The notes beneath the pieces are model-generated. The model was not told where the DNA came from. It saw only the letters and a program-made list of their open reading frames with translations, and made no database searches. A program made the translations under genes and the position numbers. This document shows, piece after piece, positions 8,848 to 17,188 of a stretch of DNA of 64,000 nucleotides. Positions within the stretch are counted from its first letter, which is position 1, and each line of letters opens with the position of its first letter. Source of the DNA: Blastopirellula marina (GTDB lineage Bacteria; Planctomycetota; Planctomycetia; Pirellulales; Pirellulaceae); assembly GCF_002967715.1 (NCBI RefSeq), contig NZ_PUIA01000037.1, positions 124,001-188,000 of the forward strand, in the 5' to 3' direction.

Positions 8848-9245
8848 ACCTGCCGGAGATGCGGATATGGATCAGTACCGAAGCAAACTTAGCTCGTTCA
8901 ATCATGGCATCTCGAAAGATGGCCGAATCGGCCGGACTTCAGGCAAACCAGGTCGCATTGGTCGCGACGGCCGTCTCGGAGCTTGCTCGCAACATCATCA
9001 AGTATGCCCATCATGGCGAAGTGATCCTTCGCTATGTCACCCACGGACCAAAACAGGGAGTCGAGGTAGTCGCCTGGGATCACGGTCCCGGGATTGAATG
9101 TGTTGAATCGGCAATGCGCGATCATCACAGCACCGGCGGAACACTGGGACTTGGACTTCCCGGCGTCAAGCGTCTCATGGACGAATTCGAACTACAATCC
9201 GAAGTCGGCAAGGGAACCAGGATTACGGTGAGGAAATGGAAGTAA
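8844..9245 (+). CDS. rsbT: RsbT-like serine/threonine switch kinase
   Basis: 133 residues; the start overlaps the rsbS stop by ATGA. This is a GHKL/HATPase_c kinase of the RsbT/RsbW/SpoIIAB type. The N box has Glu46 and Asn50 (SELARNIIKYA), the G1 box is DHGPG at 79-83, and the G2 box is GTLGLGLPGVKRL at 99-111. RsbT phosphorylates STAS proteins of the stressosome and, once freed, activates a phosphatase. All ATP-binding motifs appear intact. The final gene of the operon, which carries a related but degenerate domain fused to a phosphatase, is the likely downstream partner. Confidence 0.92.
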   Translation: MNLPEMRIWISTEANLARSIMASRKMAESAGLQANQVALVATAVSELARNIIKYAHHGEVILRYVTHGPKQGVEVVAWDHGPGIECVESAMRDHHSTGGTLGLGLPGVKRLMDEFELQSEVGKGTRITVRKWK

Positions 9246-9835
9246 TGACGCCTCGCAAATTGGAAGCCGGTAGCTTCGTCCGAACAGCTAACGGCCACTT
9301 CGTTGGCGGCGATCTAGCGATCGTACGGTCGCACGAAGAATTTCTCTTTCTCGCCCTCGTGGACGTTCTAGGGCATGGGCCTCAGGCCTATTCCACAGCC
9401 CTGGAGTTGGAAGAGGTTATCCTTGGTTGGAATGACAAGTTTGACATTCTGGCCCTCATGAAAGCTCTGCATGAACATCAAAAGCAAGGTCGAGGCGCGG
9501 TCATCAGCCTCTGCACGATCGAGTCGATGACAGGGGATGTGCGTTATGTCGGCATTGGCAATGCTACCTGTCGCACGATGGGCGAGCATCCACACCATTT
9601 GCTGACGCGAGAAGGGGTAGTCGGTCATACGCTTAGAACGCCTTCGGTGGAACGACTGAATCTCGACCAGCACGACATCCTTCTGCTTTATAGCGATGGG
9701 GTATCGAGCCATTTTGAGATCGAGGAGCCATGTCAACTCTTCTTCGACCCGTTAGATAACGTTGCCCGGCGGGTGGTTGAAACGTTTGGCCGCAGCCATG
9801 ACGATGCTTCGTGTATTGCGGTGAGGTATACATGA
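9245..9835 (+). CDS. rsbX: RsbX-like PP2C phosphatase (stressosome feedback)
   Basis: 196 residues from the ATG at 9245, which overlaps the rsbT stop as TAATG; GAGG lies 11 bases upstream. An in-frame ATG at 9236 would place that GAGG too close. This is a compact PP2C/SpoIIE-type phosphatase without extra domains: ALVDVLGHGP carries the metal-binding Asp, with LLLYSDGVSSHF and DDASCIAVRY near the end. This matches RsbX, which dephosphorylates RsbR and RsbS to reset the stressosome. The next gene overlaps its stop by ATGA, indicating translational coupling. Confidence 0.88.
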   Translation: MTPRKLEAGSFVRTANGHFVGGDLAIVRSHEEFLFLALVDVLGHGPQAYSTALELEEVILGWNDKFDILALMKALHEHQKQGRGAVISLCTIESMTGDVRYVGIGNATCRTMGEHPHHLLTREGVVGHTLRTPSVERLNLDQHDILLLYSDGVSSHFEIEEPCQLFFDPLDNVARRVVETFGRSHDDASCIAVRYT

Positions 9836-11133
9836 GGACGCACCTGGGCGACGTTCGTATTTTCGATCAATCGGCGGTCGTGGAAGTCCGCACGAAAGTG
9901 CTCAGCTTGACAGCCGCATTCGGTTTCGGGTCGGCCATGTCGACGCGCATGGCCACGATTCTTTCGGATCTGGTACGAGAACTTCTTAAGAACTCGGAAC
10001 CTGGTGCGATGTTTGTCGATCTCGAAGATTCGCAAGGACATCTCACTCTCGGATTAAGATTTCTCACATCAGATACGGTGCAAATCTCGCCAGCCTTGCG
10101 AGAGGTGTTTGATGATGTCCGACAGTTGTCCAATGGAGAGTCTGTCAGAGAGATTTCGCTTCGGAAAACGATTCGCAACATGCCGGGCTCACTCACTCCG
10201 GAGTTCCTGGATTTTCAGCGAGATCGTATCAGTCTCAAATCACGCGCAGCTTTGCTTGAGGAACTGCGCGAGAAGAATCAGCAACTTGAACGGTACAACG
10301 CCCACCTCGAGGATCTGGTTCGCGAACGCACGAACGAATTGGAACTTACCAACCAGCGAATGCAACGTGACTTGGATGCCGGTGCAGAGTACGTTGCGCG
10401 ATTGATACCCGAGCCCGTCACAGGGCAGATTTCAATCGATTGGCGGTATGTTCCCTCCGAAGAATTAGGTGGGGACGCTATGGGTTACCATTGGATCGAT
10501 CCCGACCATATGGCGATCTATTTGCTCGATGTTACCGGGCATGGTATCGATTCGGCTCTTTTGGCCGTCAGCATAATTAACGTGGTTCGCGGGGCTTCGC
10601 TACCTGGAGCGGACTTTCGAAATCCGAGCGAAGTCCTCAAGCGGCTCAACCAGTCGTTCACGATGGATCTGCATGGCAACAAGCTTTACACCATGTGGTA
10701 CGGTGTTTTTCATCGGCCCAGCCGAACCTTGACTTGGGGTGGCGGCGGACATCCCGATGCCCTGCTGTACGTCAAAGACTCGCGAGAGCCTGTCCGGCTT
10801 GCATCCGGAGGCCCCCTCATGGGCATGATCGACTGGCCTTATTTCGAGACCGATTCGATTATCATCGATTCCCCCTCAAGCTTGTTCCTTTACAGTGATG
10901 GTGTCTTCGAGATCCATAAAGAAGATGGGAAAGAATGGACGTTCGACGAATTCGTCGACTACATGAATATTCCGGTGCCCAAAGGGGATACAAAGATGGA
11001 CGATCTTTACCGTTACGTCCGAGAGCTTTGTGGCTGCGAGCAACTGGGAGACGACTTTTCCATTCTCGAAATACGATTCGACCTGCCTGATCACCTGCCG
11101 GGAGAAGTGCACGGAGAGGGAGCGGCTATCTAA
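9832..11133 (+). CDS. SpoIIE-type PP2C phosphatase with degenerate HATPase domain (RsbU-like output)
   Basis: 433 residues from ATG 9832 (MRTHLGDVRIFDQ), overlapping the rsbX stop by ATGA. Residues 1-110 resemble an RsbT/RsbW HATPase: LSDLVRELLKNS keeps the N-box Asn, but the DxGxG and GLGL boxes are missing, so ATP binding is doubtful. Residues 140-190 form a coiled coil (LEELREKNQQLERYNAHLEDL). Residues 200-430 are a PP2C/SpoIIE domain with ELGGDAMGYHWI, YLLDVTGHGI, YSDGVFEI and LGDDFSILE. In sigma-B systems RsbT activates RsbU; here the degenerate domain may dock RsbT. The substrate is unknown because no RsbV-like anti-anti-sigma factor is nearby. It ends in an 8-bp convergent overlap with the CYTH gene. 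Confidence 0.85.
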   Translation: MRTHLGDVRIFDQSAVVEVRTKVLSLTAAFGFGSAMSTRMATILSDLVRELLKNSEPGAMFVDLEDSQGHLTLGLRFLTSDTVQISPALREVFDDVRQLSNGESVREISLRKTIRNMPGSLTPEFLDFQRDRISLKSRAALLEELREKNQQLERYNAHLEDLVRERTNELELTNQRMQRDLDAGAEYVARLIPEPVTGQISIDWRYVPSEELGGDAMGYHWIDPDHMAIYLLDVTGHGIDSALLAVSIINVVRGASLPGADFRNPSEVLKRLNQSFTMDLHGNKLYTMWYGVFHRPSRTLTWGGGGHPDALLYVKDSREPVRLASGGPLMGMIDWPYFETDSIIIDSPSSLFLYSDGVFEIHKEDGKEWTFDEFVDYMNIPVPKGDTKMDDLYRYVRELCGCEQLGDDFSILEIRFDLPDHLPGEVHGEGAAI

Positions 11134-11635
11134 TTAAGTGATCGATGTAAGCACCTTCGACCAGATCAGCCTGATCAATCGAGAGCTTTTGCATCAACTG
11201 GAGAGCGATCGCTTCTCCCTCGGTCTCGGTTTGAGAAGGATCGAGTACCACTTCCAATTCCAGGTAGCTTCCCAGGTCTTCTACCTCGTCGAGGTGAATG
11301 CGCGTCTGCCCGATCAGATATAGTGTCCTGGTCTTTTTGACAATGCCCACCGGTTCCAGCGCCAAAGTCAGCAGTTGGGAAAGCTGCTCGGGGTGAACAA
11401 TGGGAACGCGAGAATAGTTCGAAGTCTTGGGCCCGGCGGATTCCGAACGACAATAAAAAATCAACTCGGCGTGCTCGCCGTTGATCTGCCGAAGTTTTAA
11501 ACGCCCTTCGGGTACGCGATAGAACTGATCAATCTGCTCCAGAACGATCGGACCCGAATCCGCGATCGGAACGATTCGATCTTCGAGTTCCGATCGCTGG
11601 GAAAGTCGGGCCTTGATTTCAATATTGCGAGCCAC
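11126..11635 (-). CDS. CYTH-domain protein (class IV adenylate cyclase / triphosphatase fold)
   Basis: 169 residues. The N-terminal MARNIEIKAR is the CYTH signature (ExExK-type; the first acidic residue is Asn, as is common in CyaB-like members). Later charged strands IHLDEVEDLGSYLELEVVL carry the E-x-E residues that bind metal and phosphate in the tunnel fold. Members hydrolyse triphosphates or cyclise ATP; the specific reaction cannot be told. Cytoplasmic. It lies 15 bp downstream of lysA on the same strand, so it is probably co-transcribed, and overlaps the 3' end of the stressosome operon on the other strand. Confidence 0.85.
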   Translation of the reverse strand: MARNIEIKARLSQRSELEDRIVPIADSGPIVLEQIDQFYRVPEGRLKLRQINGEHAELIFYCRSESAGPKTSNYSRVPIVHPEQLSQLLTLALEPVGIVKKTRTLYLIGQTRIHLDEVEDLGSYLELEVVLDPSQTETEGEAIALQLMQKLSIDQADLVEGAYIDHLIR

Positions 11636-11650
11636 GATCAGTCCTCGCGG

Positions 11651-12913
11651 TTAGACCATTTCGTCGGCAATAAAGCCTTCGAACGTTTGGCGACGGCGAA
11701 TGATACGTGCTTTGCCGTCCTCGATCATCACTTCCGCAGCCAGCGGCTTCGAGTTGTAGTTGGAACTCATGCAGTAGCCATACGCCCCTGCACATTCAAT
11801 AACCAGCAAGTCGCCAACCGCCGCAGGTGGAAGTTTGCGAGCACTGACAAAGCCACCTTCTTCTTGCGTGAAGATGTCCCCCGATTCGCACAGCGGGCCA
11901 CCCACGATCACGTCGTGTTCTTCCCCGATGTGTTGTCCATCCTTGCGAGCTACCGAAATGGGATGATAGGCACCGTACATGATCGGTCGCGCGAGATTAT
12001 TGAAGCCTGCGTCCGCAACGTAAAAAAGATTGTCCCCCATCTGCTTCACGGCGCGAATCTCGGTGATCAGATAGCCTGCTTCAGCTGATAGGTATCGGCC
12101 TGGCTCGATTTCGAGTGAGATGCTGTGGTCGAACGCCTTTTCCAGCTTCTTTCGGGTGGCGTCCCAAAGTTCGAAGTACTTTTCGAGATCGACATAAGTT
12201 TGCTGGCTGTTATAAGGAACCGGTAAGCCCCCTCCGGCGCTGATCGTCTTGATGCTTCGGCCGACTTCCAAGGCTGCTTTTTCCATCGAGTCGCAAACCT
12301 GCGAGAGGTGGTGCAAATCGGTGCCGCTACCGATGTGCATATGCAGGCCAGTAATCTGGAGTCCGTTCGCATCGGCCAGAAGCAGACAGTCATTCAGTTG
12401 CTCGTGCCAGATACCGTGCTTCGATTGCTGGCCGCCGGTGTTGGTCTTCTGGCTGTGCCCATGCCCAAATCCGGGATTAATCCGCAGCGTGATCTCTCGG
12501 CCTGGGGCAAGTTCGCCCAGCTGACGAATCATATCAGGAGAACCGCAATTGACGTGCAGACCATGTTCGACACAGAGCTCTAAAGCTTCGCGATCAAAGA
12601 TGTCGGCCGTGTAGACGATCGGCGGCGGGTCGCCATGAACTTCGTAGCCTGCCGCAAGAGCTCGACGAATTTCCCAGGCACTGACCGCATCGACAACCAC
12701 GTTGTTTTCGCGAACGAGCTTCAAAATGGCCAAGTTCGAGCAGGCTTTTTGAGCGTATCGGACGACGTCAAATGCAGCGAGATCTTGGATGCGCTGTACG
12801 ATCGTCGCAGCGTCATAGACGTAGGTGGGAGTACCGAATTGAGTAGCCAACTGCTGAACGGAAACGCCGGCGATTTCCTGCCGAGAGGTCGAGAACGTGG
12901 GGACTTGTGGCAT
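11651..12913 (-). CDS. lysA: diaminopimelate decarboxylase
   Basis: 420 residues from the ATG at 12913; a GTG four codons upstream is possible. Fold-type III PLP enzyme that converts meso-diaminopimelate to lysine, the last step of lysine synthesis. The PLP lysine lies in RYAQKACSN (Lys56). HMHIGSGT binds the cofactor phosphate side, SAGGGLPVPY is the glycine loop, EIEPGRY is conserved, and CESGDIF carries the active-site Cys from the partner subunit, with the C-terminal GAYGYCMSSNYN. Length is normal. Upstream lies the secreted-protein gene with its own terminator, so lysA with the CYTH gene is a separate unit. Confidence 0.95.
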   Translation of the reverse strand: MPQVPTFSTSRQEIAGVSVQQLATQFGTPTYVYDAATIVQRIQDLAAFDVVRYAQKACSNLAILKLVRENNVVVDAVSAWEIRRALAAGYEVHGDPPPIVYTADIFDREALELCVEHGLHVNCGSPDMIRQLGELAPGREITLRINPGFGHGHSQKTNTGGQQSKHGIWHEQLNDCLLLADANGLQITGLHMHIGSGTDLHHLSQVCDSMEKAALEVGRSIKTISAGGGLPVPYNSQQTYVDLEKYFELWDATRKKLEKAFDHSISLEIEPGRYLSAEAGYLITEIRAVKQMGDNLFYVADAGFNNLARPIMYGAYHPISVARKDGQHIGEEHDVIVGGPLCESGDIFTQEEGGFVSARKLPPAAVGDLLVIECAGAYGYCMSSNYNSKPLAAEVMIEDGKARIIRRRQTFEGFIADEMV

Positions 12914-12990
12914 AGCGTGCACCAAAACTAAAAAGGGCGTGAATCTTAAGCTTTATTGTAGTGAGACACGGGGTTTCGCCCACCGGGCGC

Positions 12991-13022
12991 AAAAAAAGAG
13001 ACCTTTCCGAAAAAAGGTCTCT
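12991..13022 (-). terminator. intrinsic terminator after the 13.0-14.7 kb secreted-protein gene
   Basis: Ten-base-pair perfect stem AGAGACCTTT/AAAGGTCTCT with a 6-nt loop. The seven A residues on the left read as a T tract on the minus strand, directly downstream of the stop at 13053. Confidence 0.9.
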
Positions 13023-13052
13023 CTTCCATGGGTCAAATTGTTCGAGCCTTGC

Positions 13053-14744
13053 TTAGAAAGCAGGGGCATCTTCAAAGTTTGCATCAGCTTCTGCGTTAGC
13101 AGCGTTCTGGGCTGCGACACCGGCACCGATTGCCTTGATCACGCCTTCTTCCAGCATCATACGTAACCGCATGTAACGCTGTTCCATGTCGACCGTTACC
13201 AGGAACTTGTCTGCTCCACCGGAAAGGGCTTCGATAGCGGCATCAACGCCTGGGACTGGCTTAGGAGCATTCTTCTGGATCCCCTTGAGGATGGGGAGAA
13301 TCGCGACGTGCATTTGCACAACGCCCACCTTGGTATCGCTACCGGCGATCGAAGCGTCAATCGCCTTCTTCAAACGTGCCATCGCATCGTTGCCGCCGGA
13401 CAGGTAGACGCTCTTTTCACCAATGCCAAGGATCACCTCAGGATTTTCGCCCAAGATGTCTTTTGCTTCGGGTGGGGCATCGTCCAGAGGAATTTGCATC
13501 ACGTGCAAGCGAATTGCCTGATAAGTTTCGGCATCCCACTTGACTGGTGGAACTTCCCCATCGGCAGCGGCGAGCTTCAACAATTCCTTCACGCCATCTT
13601 CGACGCGTTGTCCGTCGGCGACATGGGCACCGGCCAGAAACGTTCCCTTGCCTCCGGTCATATCCAACATCAATCCGCTATCGATCGAGCCTGTGCGAGC
13701 CGTTTCAATCAGGGTATCGATGGCCAGATCGAGAATTTTTTTGGCCGATGCAAGTTCGTCACCTTCGAGATCGCCTTCTGTTTCCAACTGATGAATGACC
13801 TGCTCGCGGACGCTGTTCATCTGTTTATCCATCCGAGCAATATCGGCTTCGGATAGCTTTTGGGTTCCCTGGAAGTTAATAGCGGCTTCGCTGCTGGTGA
13901 AGCCGGAGAATTCGGTGCTCAGGTCCGAATTCAAGGCCATCATCTTCGCGAATTCACTTCCTTCGGCACCCGTGTAGGCAATGTCCAGGTAAGTGCCTTG
14001 CTTGGTGGCGTCGACATTCCAACCGATGATGATGTCTTCCAACTCGGTGAAAACACGTTCTATCTCGGCGACTTGATCGGCGATCTGCTGCTTACGCACC
14101 GCGAACTCTTCGTCCGTCTCATCAGCCTCTTGTTCCAGCGACAGGTCGATGCCCGTCTTCATCTGTTCCACAATGACGTTGCGGTAGATTTCAGGAATGT
14201 TTCCTGGAAAGAACTGCAGGGCCAGGTCGTACTGCTCTGGCAGGTCTTTCAGGAAAACGGTTGGGTCACCCACAGGATTGGCGAGCTTTTCCTGATCCAT
14301 TGCCAAGATCGCCCAGTTGCCGGCATCTTTCACAAAGATCGGCATCTGGTTGGGGGTAAACATTTTGATGCCTTCGCCGACGTCTTGCGGTGGACCGATT
14401 TGCTCGGTGGCTGTGGTCAGCAACTTGTCGAAGTCAGACACCGGAAGGTATGCAGTCGGAGCGAATTCTTGACCGTTGGTCATGACCACCACACCCACGG
14501 GGCGCGTCTTATCGATCCCTTCGGTGAACGGAGTCGACAGCAGGGCAGCCATTCGACCGGCATCCGTCTGCCCGGCAGCATCGGCCAGATACTGAACGTC
14601 GGCCAGGATCTTCTTCACAGGGGCAACCGAGACCACGGCAACGGGCTTGAATTCGGCGTCCTGAGCGTGAAGTGCGACCAGCGGCATAGCGGCAAGCAAC
14701 AAGCCTGCGATAGCCAGTCGACCACTTTGAATGAAATTGTTCAC
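13053..14744 (-). CDS. large secreted protein, no recognised family
   Basis: 563 residues from a GTG at 14744; CAGGAGA lies ten bases upstream and supports it. Residues 1-27 are a Sec signal peptide ending LVALHAQD. The rest is soluble, acidic and alpha/beta, with a helical charged stretch around residues 195-240 (EQEADETDEEFAVRKQQIADQ) and a C-terminal Ala/Asn/Asp-rich tail. No catalytic or binding motif is recognised. This resembles the many lineage-specific exported proteins of Pirellulales, but I cannot name a family. It is a single gene with its own ribosome site and terminator. Confidence 0.8.
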   Translation of the reverse strand: MNNFIQSGRLAIAGLLLAAMPLVALHAQDAEFKPVAVVSVAPVKKILADVQYLADAAGQTDAGRMAALLSTPFTEGIDKTRPVGVVVMTNGQEFAPTAYLPVSDFDKLLTTATEQIGPPQDVGEGIKMFTPNQMPIFVKDAGNWAILAMDQEKLANPVGDPTVFLKDLPEQYDLALQFFPGNIPEIYRNVIVEQMKTGIDLSLEQEADETDEEFAVRKQQIADQVAEIERVFTELEDIIIGWNVDATKQGTYLDIAYTGAEGSEFAKMMALNSDLSTEFSGFTSSEAAINFQGTQKLSEADIARMDKQMNSVREQVIHQLETEGDLEGDELASAKKILDLAIDTLIETARTGSIDSGLMLDMTGGKGTFLAGAHVADGQRVEDGVKELLKLAAADGEVPPVKWDAETYQAIRLHVMQIPLDDAPPEAKDILGENPEVILGIGEKSVYLSGGNDAMARLKKAIDASIAGSDTKVGVVQMHVAILPILKGIQKNAPKPVPGVDAAIEALSGGADKFLVTVDMEQRYMRLRMMLEEGVIKAIGAGVAAQNAANAEADANFEDAPAF

Positions 14745-15134
14745 TGCGTCTGTCTCCTGAGAGGTGATCTTTTTTGGGAACTCTGCTACCGACCGAGCTG
14801 GCTGGGTGAGAATTCGTTGATTGGCCCATCCTTGGTGGGACTTTCCAAATGTACCGCAGACCGGGTGCGCGAGAAAGCCAAGGCAACTGCCTGGGGTGAT
14901 GGGCGCATACCGAGTCCGTAGAGCCTACTCGGCGAATTCAATCACAGTTTCGCAACTGGTCAAAAAGTTTAGATCGCGCGACAGATCCCCAGGCGAAATA
15001 AGCGACTACTCGTCGATCAATTTCGACCGATGCAATTCATACCATTCCAGGGTAGAGTCGCTCAACAGAGCGAGCGCAATGAACTAACCTGGGGGATCTA
15101 GGCGAGAGTGCAGAGACCTCTCGCGGTACGAGCT
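14745..15134. other. intergenic region between secreted protein and infA
   Basis: About 390 bases. It must contain the promoter of the secreted-protein gene, with its ribosome site at 14755-14760. A 7-bp inverted repeat (GCGAGAG/CTCTCGC) sits near 15102-15124, just beyond the infA stop, without a T tract. I see no ORF with a believable protein and no structured RNA. Confidence 0.45.
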
Positions 15135-15356
15135 TTAACGCTCTCGGAAGACAATTCGACCTTTGGTCATGTCGTAGGGGGAAAGTTCCACGCGGACACG
15201 ATCACCAGGAACAATACGAATAAAGTGCTTACGCATTTTCCCAGCCACATGGGCCATAACCGTCGGGCCGACGTCCAGTTGGACGCGGAACCGCGTATTG
15301 GCAAGTGCTTGCGTCACTGTGCCTTCGACTTCGAGGGCCTCTTCTTTCTTGGACAT
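15135..15356 (-). CDS. infA: translation initiation factor IF-1
   Basis: 73 residues, the normal length. A single OB-fold domain: the [20 protein letters not shown] strand region, [19 protein letters not shown] and [13 protein letters not shown] are the universal IF-1 landmarks. It binds the ribosomal A site with IF-2 and IF-3 during initiation. It stands alone rather than in a ribosomal-protein operon. Confidence 0.97.
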   Translation of the reverse strand: MSKKEEALEVEGTVTQALANTRFRVQLDVGPTVMAHVAGKMRKHFIRIVPGDRVRVELSPYDMTKGRIVFRER

Positions 15357-15612
15357 AATACTCCTTGGGGTAAACTATGTATTCTTAAGTACGGGAGGGA
15401 CAATGACAATCGTCCCAGCATTAGTATATCGGGATGTACCTCAAAATCAAACGCAGAATGAGCTTCTAGGGAAAAGCCGTAGCAGCGGCAAGAAAGGGGC
15501 TCGGGGTAGGCTGATTTCTGGCATGCACGAGCCTCCTTCGTGCAATACCCAAATTACCAAATAGCCCTAGTATGCAAGCTGTTTTTACAAGCGGTAGGCC
15601 GTAGTCAACACT

Positions 15613-16764
15613 TTAGGTGGTGTTGTCCGCAGTGGTTTCTGCAGGAGCATAGTCGAACATTCGGTAGGTCTTCGACTTCTTGGCCCCGCCGCGTTCAAGC
15701 GAAGCTCGGGAAAGGTGGTTACTTTCCAGCACCCACGAGAATTCCACCTCTTGGACCCCCCACTTCTTGATGTCTGGAACCAAGCGTTCCAGGATCACCA
15801 GCCCAATGCCCCAGCGCTGGTACTCGGGAACCACGTTCGTCGAGATCAGACGCATGTTCTTGATCGCCTTTTTATTCCATAAAAGGCGCATGAAACCGAA
15901 CGGAAACAGCTTCCCGTCGATTTGCTTGATGCGTGGATTGTAGTCGAGCATGCCAAACATCGAGCCAATGACCTTGCCGTCCACTTCGCAAACGGAAGTC
16001 AGCTCTGGTACCAGCAAGTGCTTTAGGTCGTCGGCCATCTTGTCGACTTCGGCCGTGTCGATCGGTACGAAGCCCCATGTCCCAACCAAAGAGCGGTTGT
16101 AGTTATCAAGGAACGTATGCACGTCTTCTTTGAAACGCTTTCGATCCATTCGCCGAAGCTTCAAGTTGAAGCGACTCTTGGCCTCGTCCACGATGAATTT
16201 CAGCTTGGGATCTAACCCTTCCAGCATGTTGATATGGCCCCAAAACGCATACATGTCTTGGGTTTTCTCGTAGCCATAGTCGGTGATAAGCTTTTCATAA
16301 TAGGGGGGGTTATACGTCATCATGAACGCAGGCGGCGTATCAAAACCCTCGATCAGGGTGCCTACCTCGTGGTTAAGCGAAGGGTTAGCTGGCCCCCTCA
16401 TCTTTTGGATGCCTTGCTCGGCGAACCATGCTTTGACCGCGTCGAAAAGCGCGCCGCTCACTTCCGTGTCATCGATCGACTCGAAGAACCCCCAGAATCC
16501 GCGCTTCTCGTCGTATCGTTCGTTGTGCCCCACATTCAGGATCGCAGCGATGCGCCCGACAACCTGTCCAGCGCGTCGTGCTAAAAAACATTGAACCTTG
16601 TTTCGCGCATAAAAGGGGTGAGGGACAAAATTGACCAGTTCTTTCAGATTTTGCCGAAGCGGTGGTATCCAATTCGGATCGTCCCGATATAAATCCCATG
16701 GAAACTCGACGAACTCGTTTTGCTGACGCTTCGTAGTGACTGGCTCAGTGGTGATCGAGGACAT
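15613..16764 (-). CDS. GNAT-like acyltransferase-fold protein
   Basis: 383 residues; the ATG at 16764 has GGAG just upstream. N-terminal FPWDLYRDDPNWIPPLRQNL and C-terminal segments STNVVPEYQRWGIGLVILERLV and ESNHLSRASLERGGAKKSKTYRMFDY fit two GNAT-like halves. The second keeps a CoA-binding-like R-x2-G-x-G pattern (QRWGIG). Proteins of this build are widespread as predicted N-acetyltransferases without a known substrate. Cytoplasmic; no signal peptide. Isolated by 256 and 422 bp from its neighbours. Confidence 0.7.
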   Translation of the reverse strand: MSSITTEPVTTKRQQNEFVEFPWDLYRDDPNWIPPLRQNLKELVNFVPHPFYARNKVQCFLARRAGQVVGRIAAILNVGHNERYDEKRGFWGFFESIDDTEVSGALFDAVKAWFAEQGIQKMRGPANPSLNHEVGTLIEGFDTPPAFMMTYNPPYYEKLITDYGYEKTQDMYAFWGHINMLEGLDPKLKFIVDEAKSRFNLKLRRMDRKRFKEDVHTFLDNYNRSLVGTWGFVPIDTAEVDKMADDLKHLLVPELTSVCEVDGKVIGSMFGMLDYNPRIKQIDGKLFPFGFMRLLWNKKAIKNMRLISTNVVPEYQRWGIGLVILERLVPDIKKWGVQEVEFSWVLESNHLSRASLERGGAKKSKTYRMFDYAPAETTADNTT

Positions 16765-17043
16765 TCGTCTCCGCTCTAGTCGAAAGTGATGGACGAAATT
16801 GAACTATATCGAGCCTCGAATCGGCTCGAGAATCCATTGCCGCGTTTGGGTGAAGTGCACCAATTAGGCAGCCACAACCATGCTCAACAATACCGAGATG
16901 GCAAATCCATCGCAAACCCGGCCCCGATACTTCATGCCCAAAACGCCATGTAACTGCATAATGGGACGAAACCTGTGAATTTTTTGTAAAACGGCTGTTG
17001 GTGCATGACAAATTTGCAATAATCTGAAGTTCATATGAGCAAA

Positions 17044-17071
17044 TTGATATGAATTATCCATGTTTTAAACT
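17044..17071 (+). promoter_or_regulatory. candidate sigma-70-like promoter in the 16.8-17.2 kb gap
   Basis: TTGATA (17044-17049), a 16-base spacer, then TAAACT (17066-17071): five and four of six consensus matches. It points into a region with no ORF that ends at a strong terminator, consistent with a small RNA gene. Confidence 0.35.
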
Positions 17072-17077
17072 TAGGCG

Positions 17078-17188
17078 AGTTTAAGACGGTGAACTAGTTC
17101 ACCCTAAAGAATCCATTTGAAAGAGGCTGGTCGCGCTTGCGTGGCTGGTTCGGCCCCACAGGCACTGCCCCGTCTGTGGGGTTTTTTT
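17078..17188 (+). ncRNA. candidate small RNA with intrinsic terminator
   Basis: Non-coding stretch of about 110 bases. It ends in a perfect terminator on the plus strand: CCCCACAG/CTGTGGGG stem (17154-17181) followed by seven T (17182-17188). Both flanking genes are on the minus strand, so this plus-strand terminator serves neither. A candidate promoter lies at 17044-17071, and a 5' hairpin can form from the palindrome at 17088-17103. It matches no RNA family I know; the 4.5S, 6S and tmRNA landmarks are absent. The 5' end is a guess from promoter position, and the 3' end slightly overlaps the stop codon of the HlyD gene on the other strand. Confidence 0.4.
17088..17103. promoter_or_regulatory. 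perfect 16-bp palindrome
   Basis: GGTGAACTAGTTCACC is fully self-complementary. It could be an operator for a dimeric TetR/MarR-like repressor just downstream of the candidate promoter, or the 5' stem-loop of the candidate small RNA (6-bp stem, CTAG loop). Confidence 0.45.

Noticed and set aside
13860-14921. 353-aa plus-strand ORF
   Set aside because: Antisense to a well-formed secreted-protein gene with signal peptide, ribosome site and terminator.
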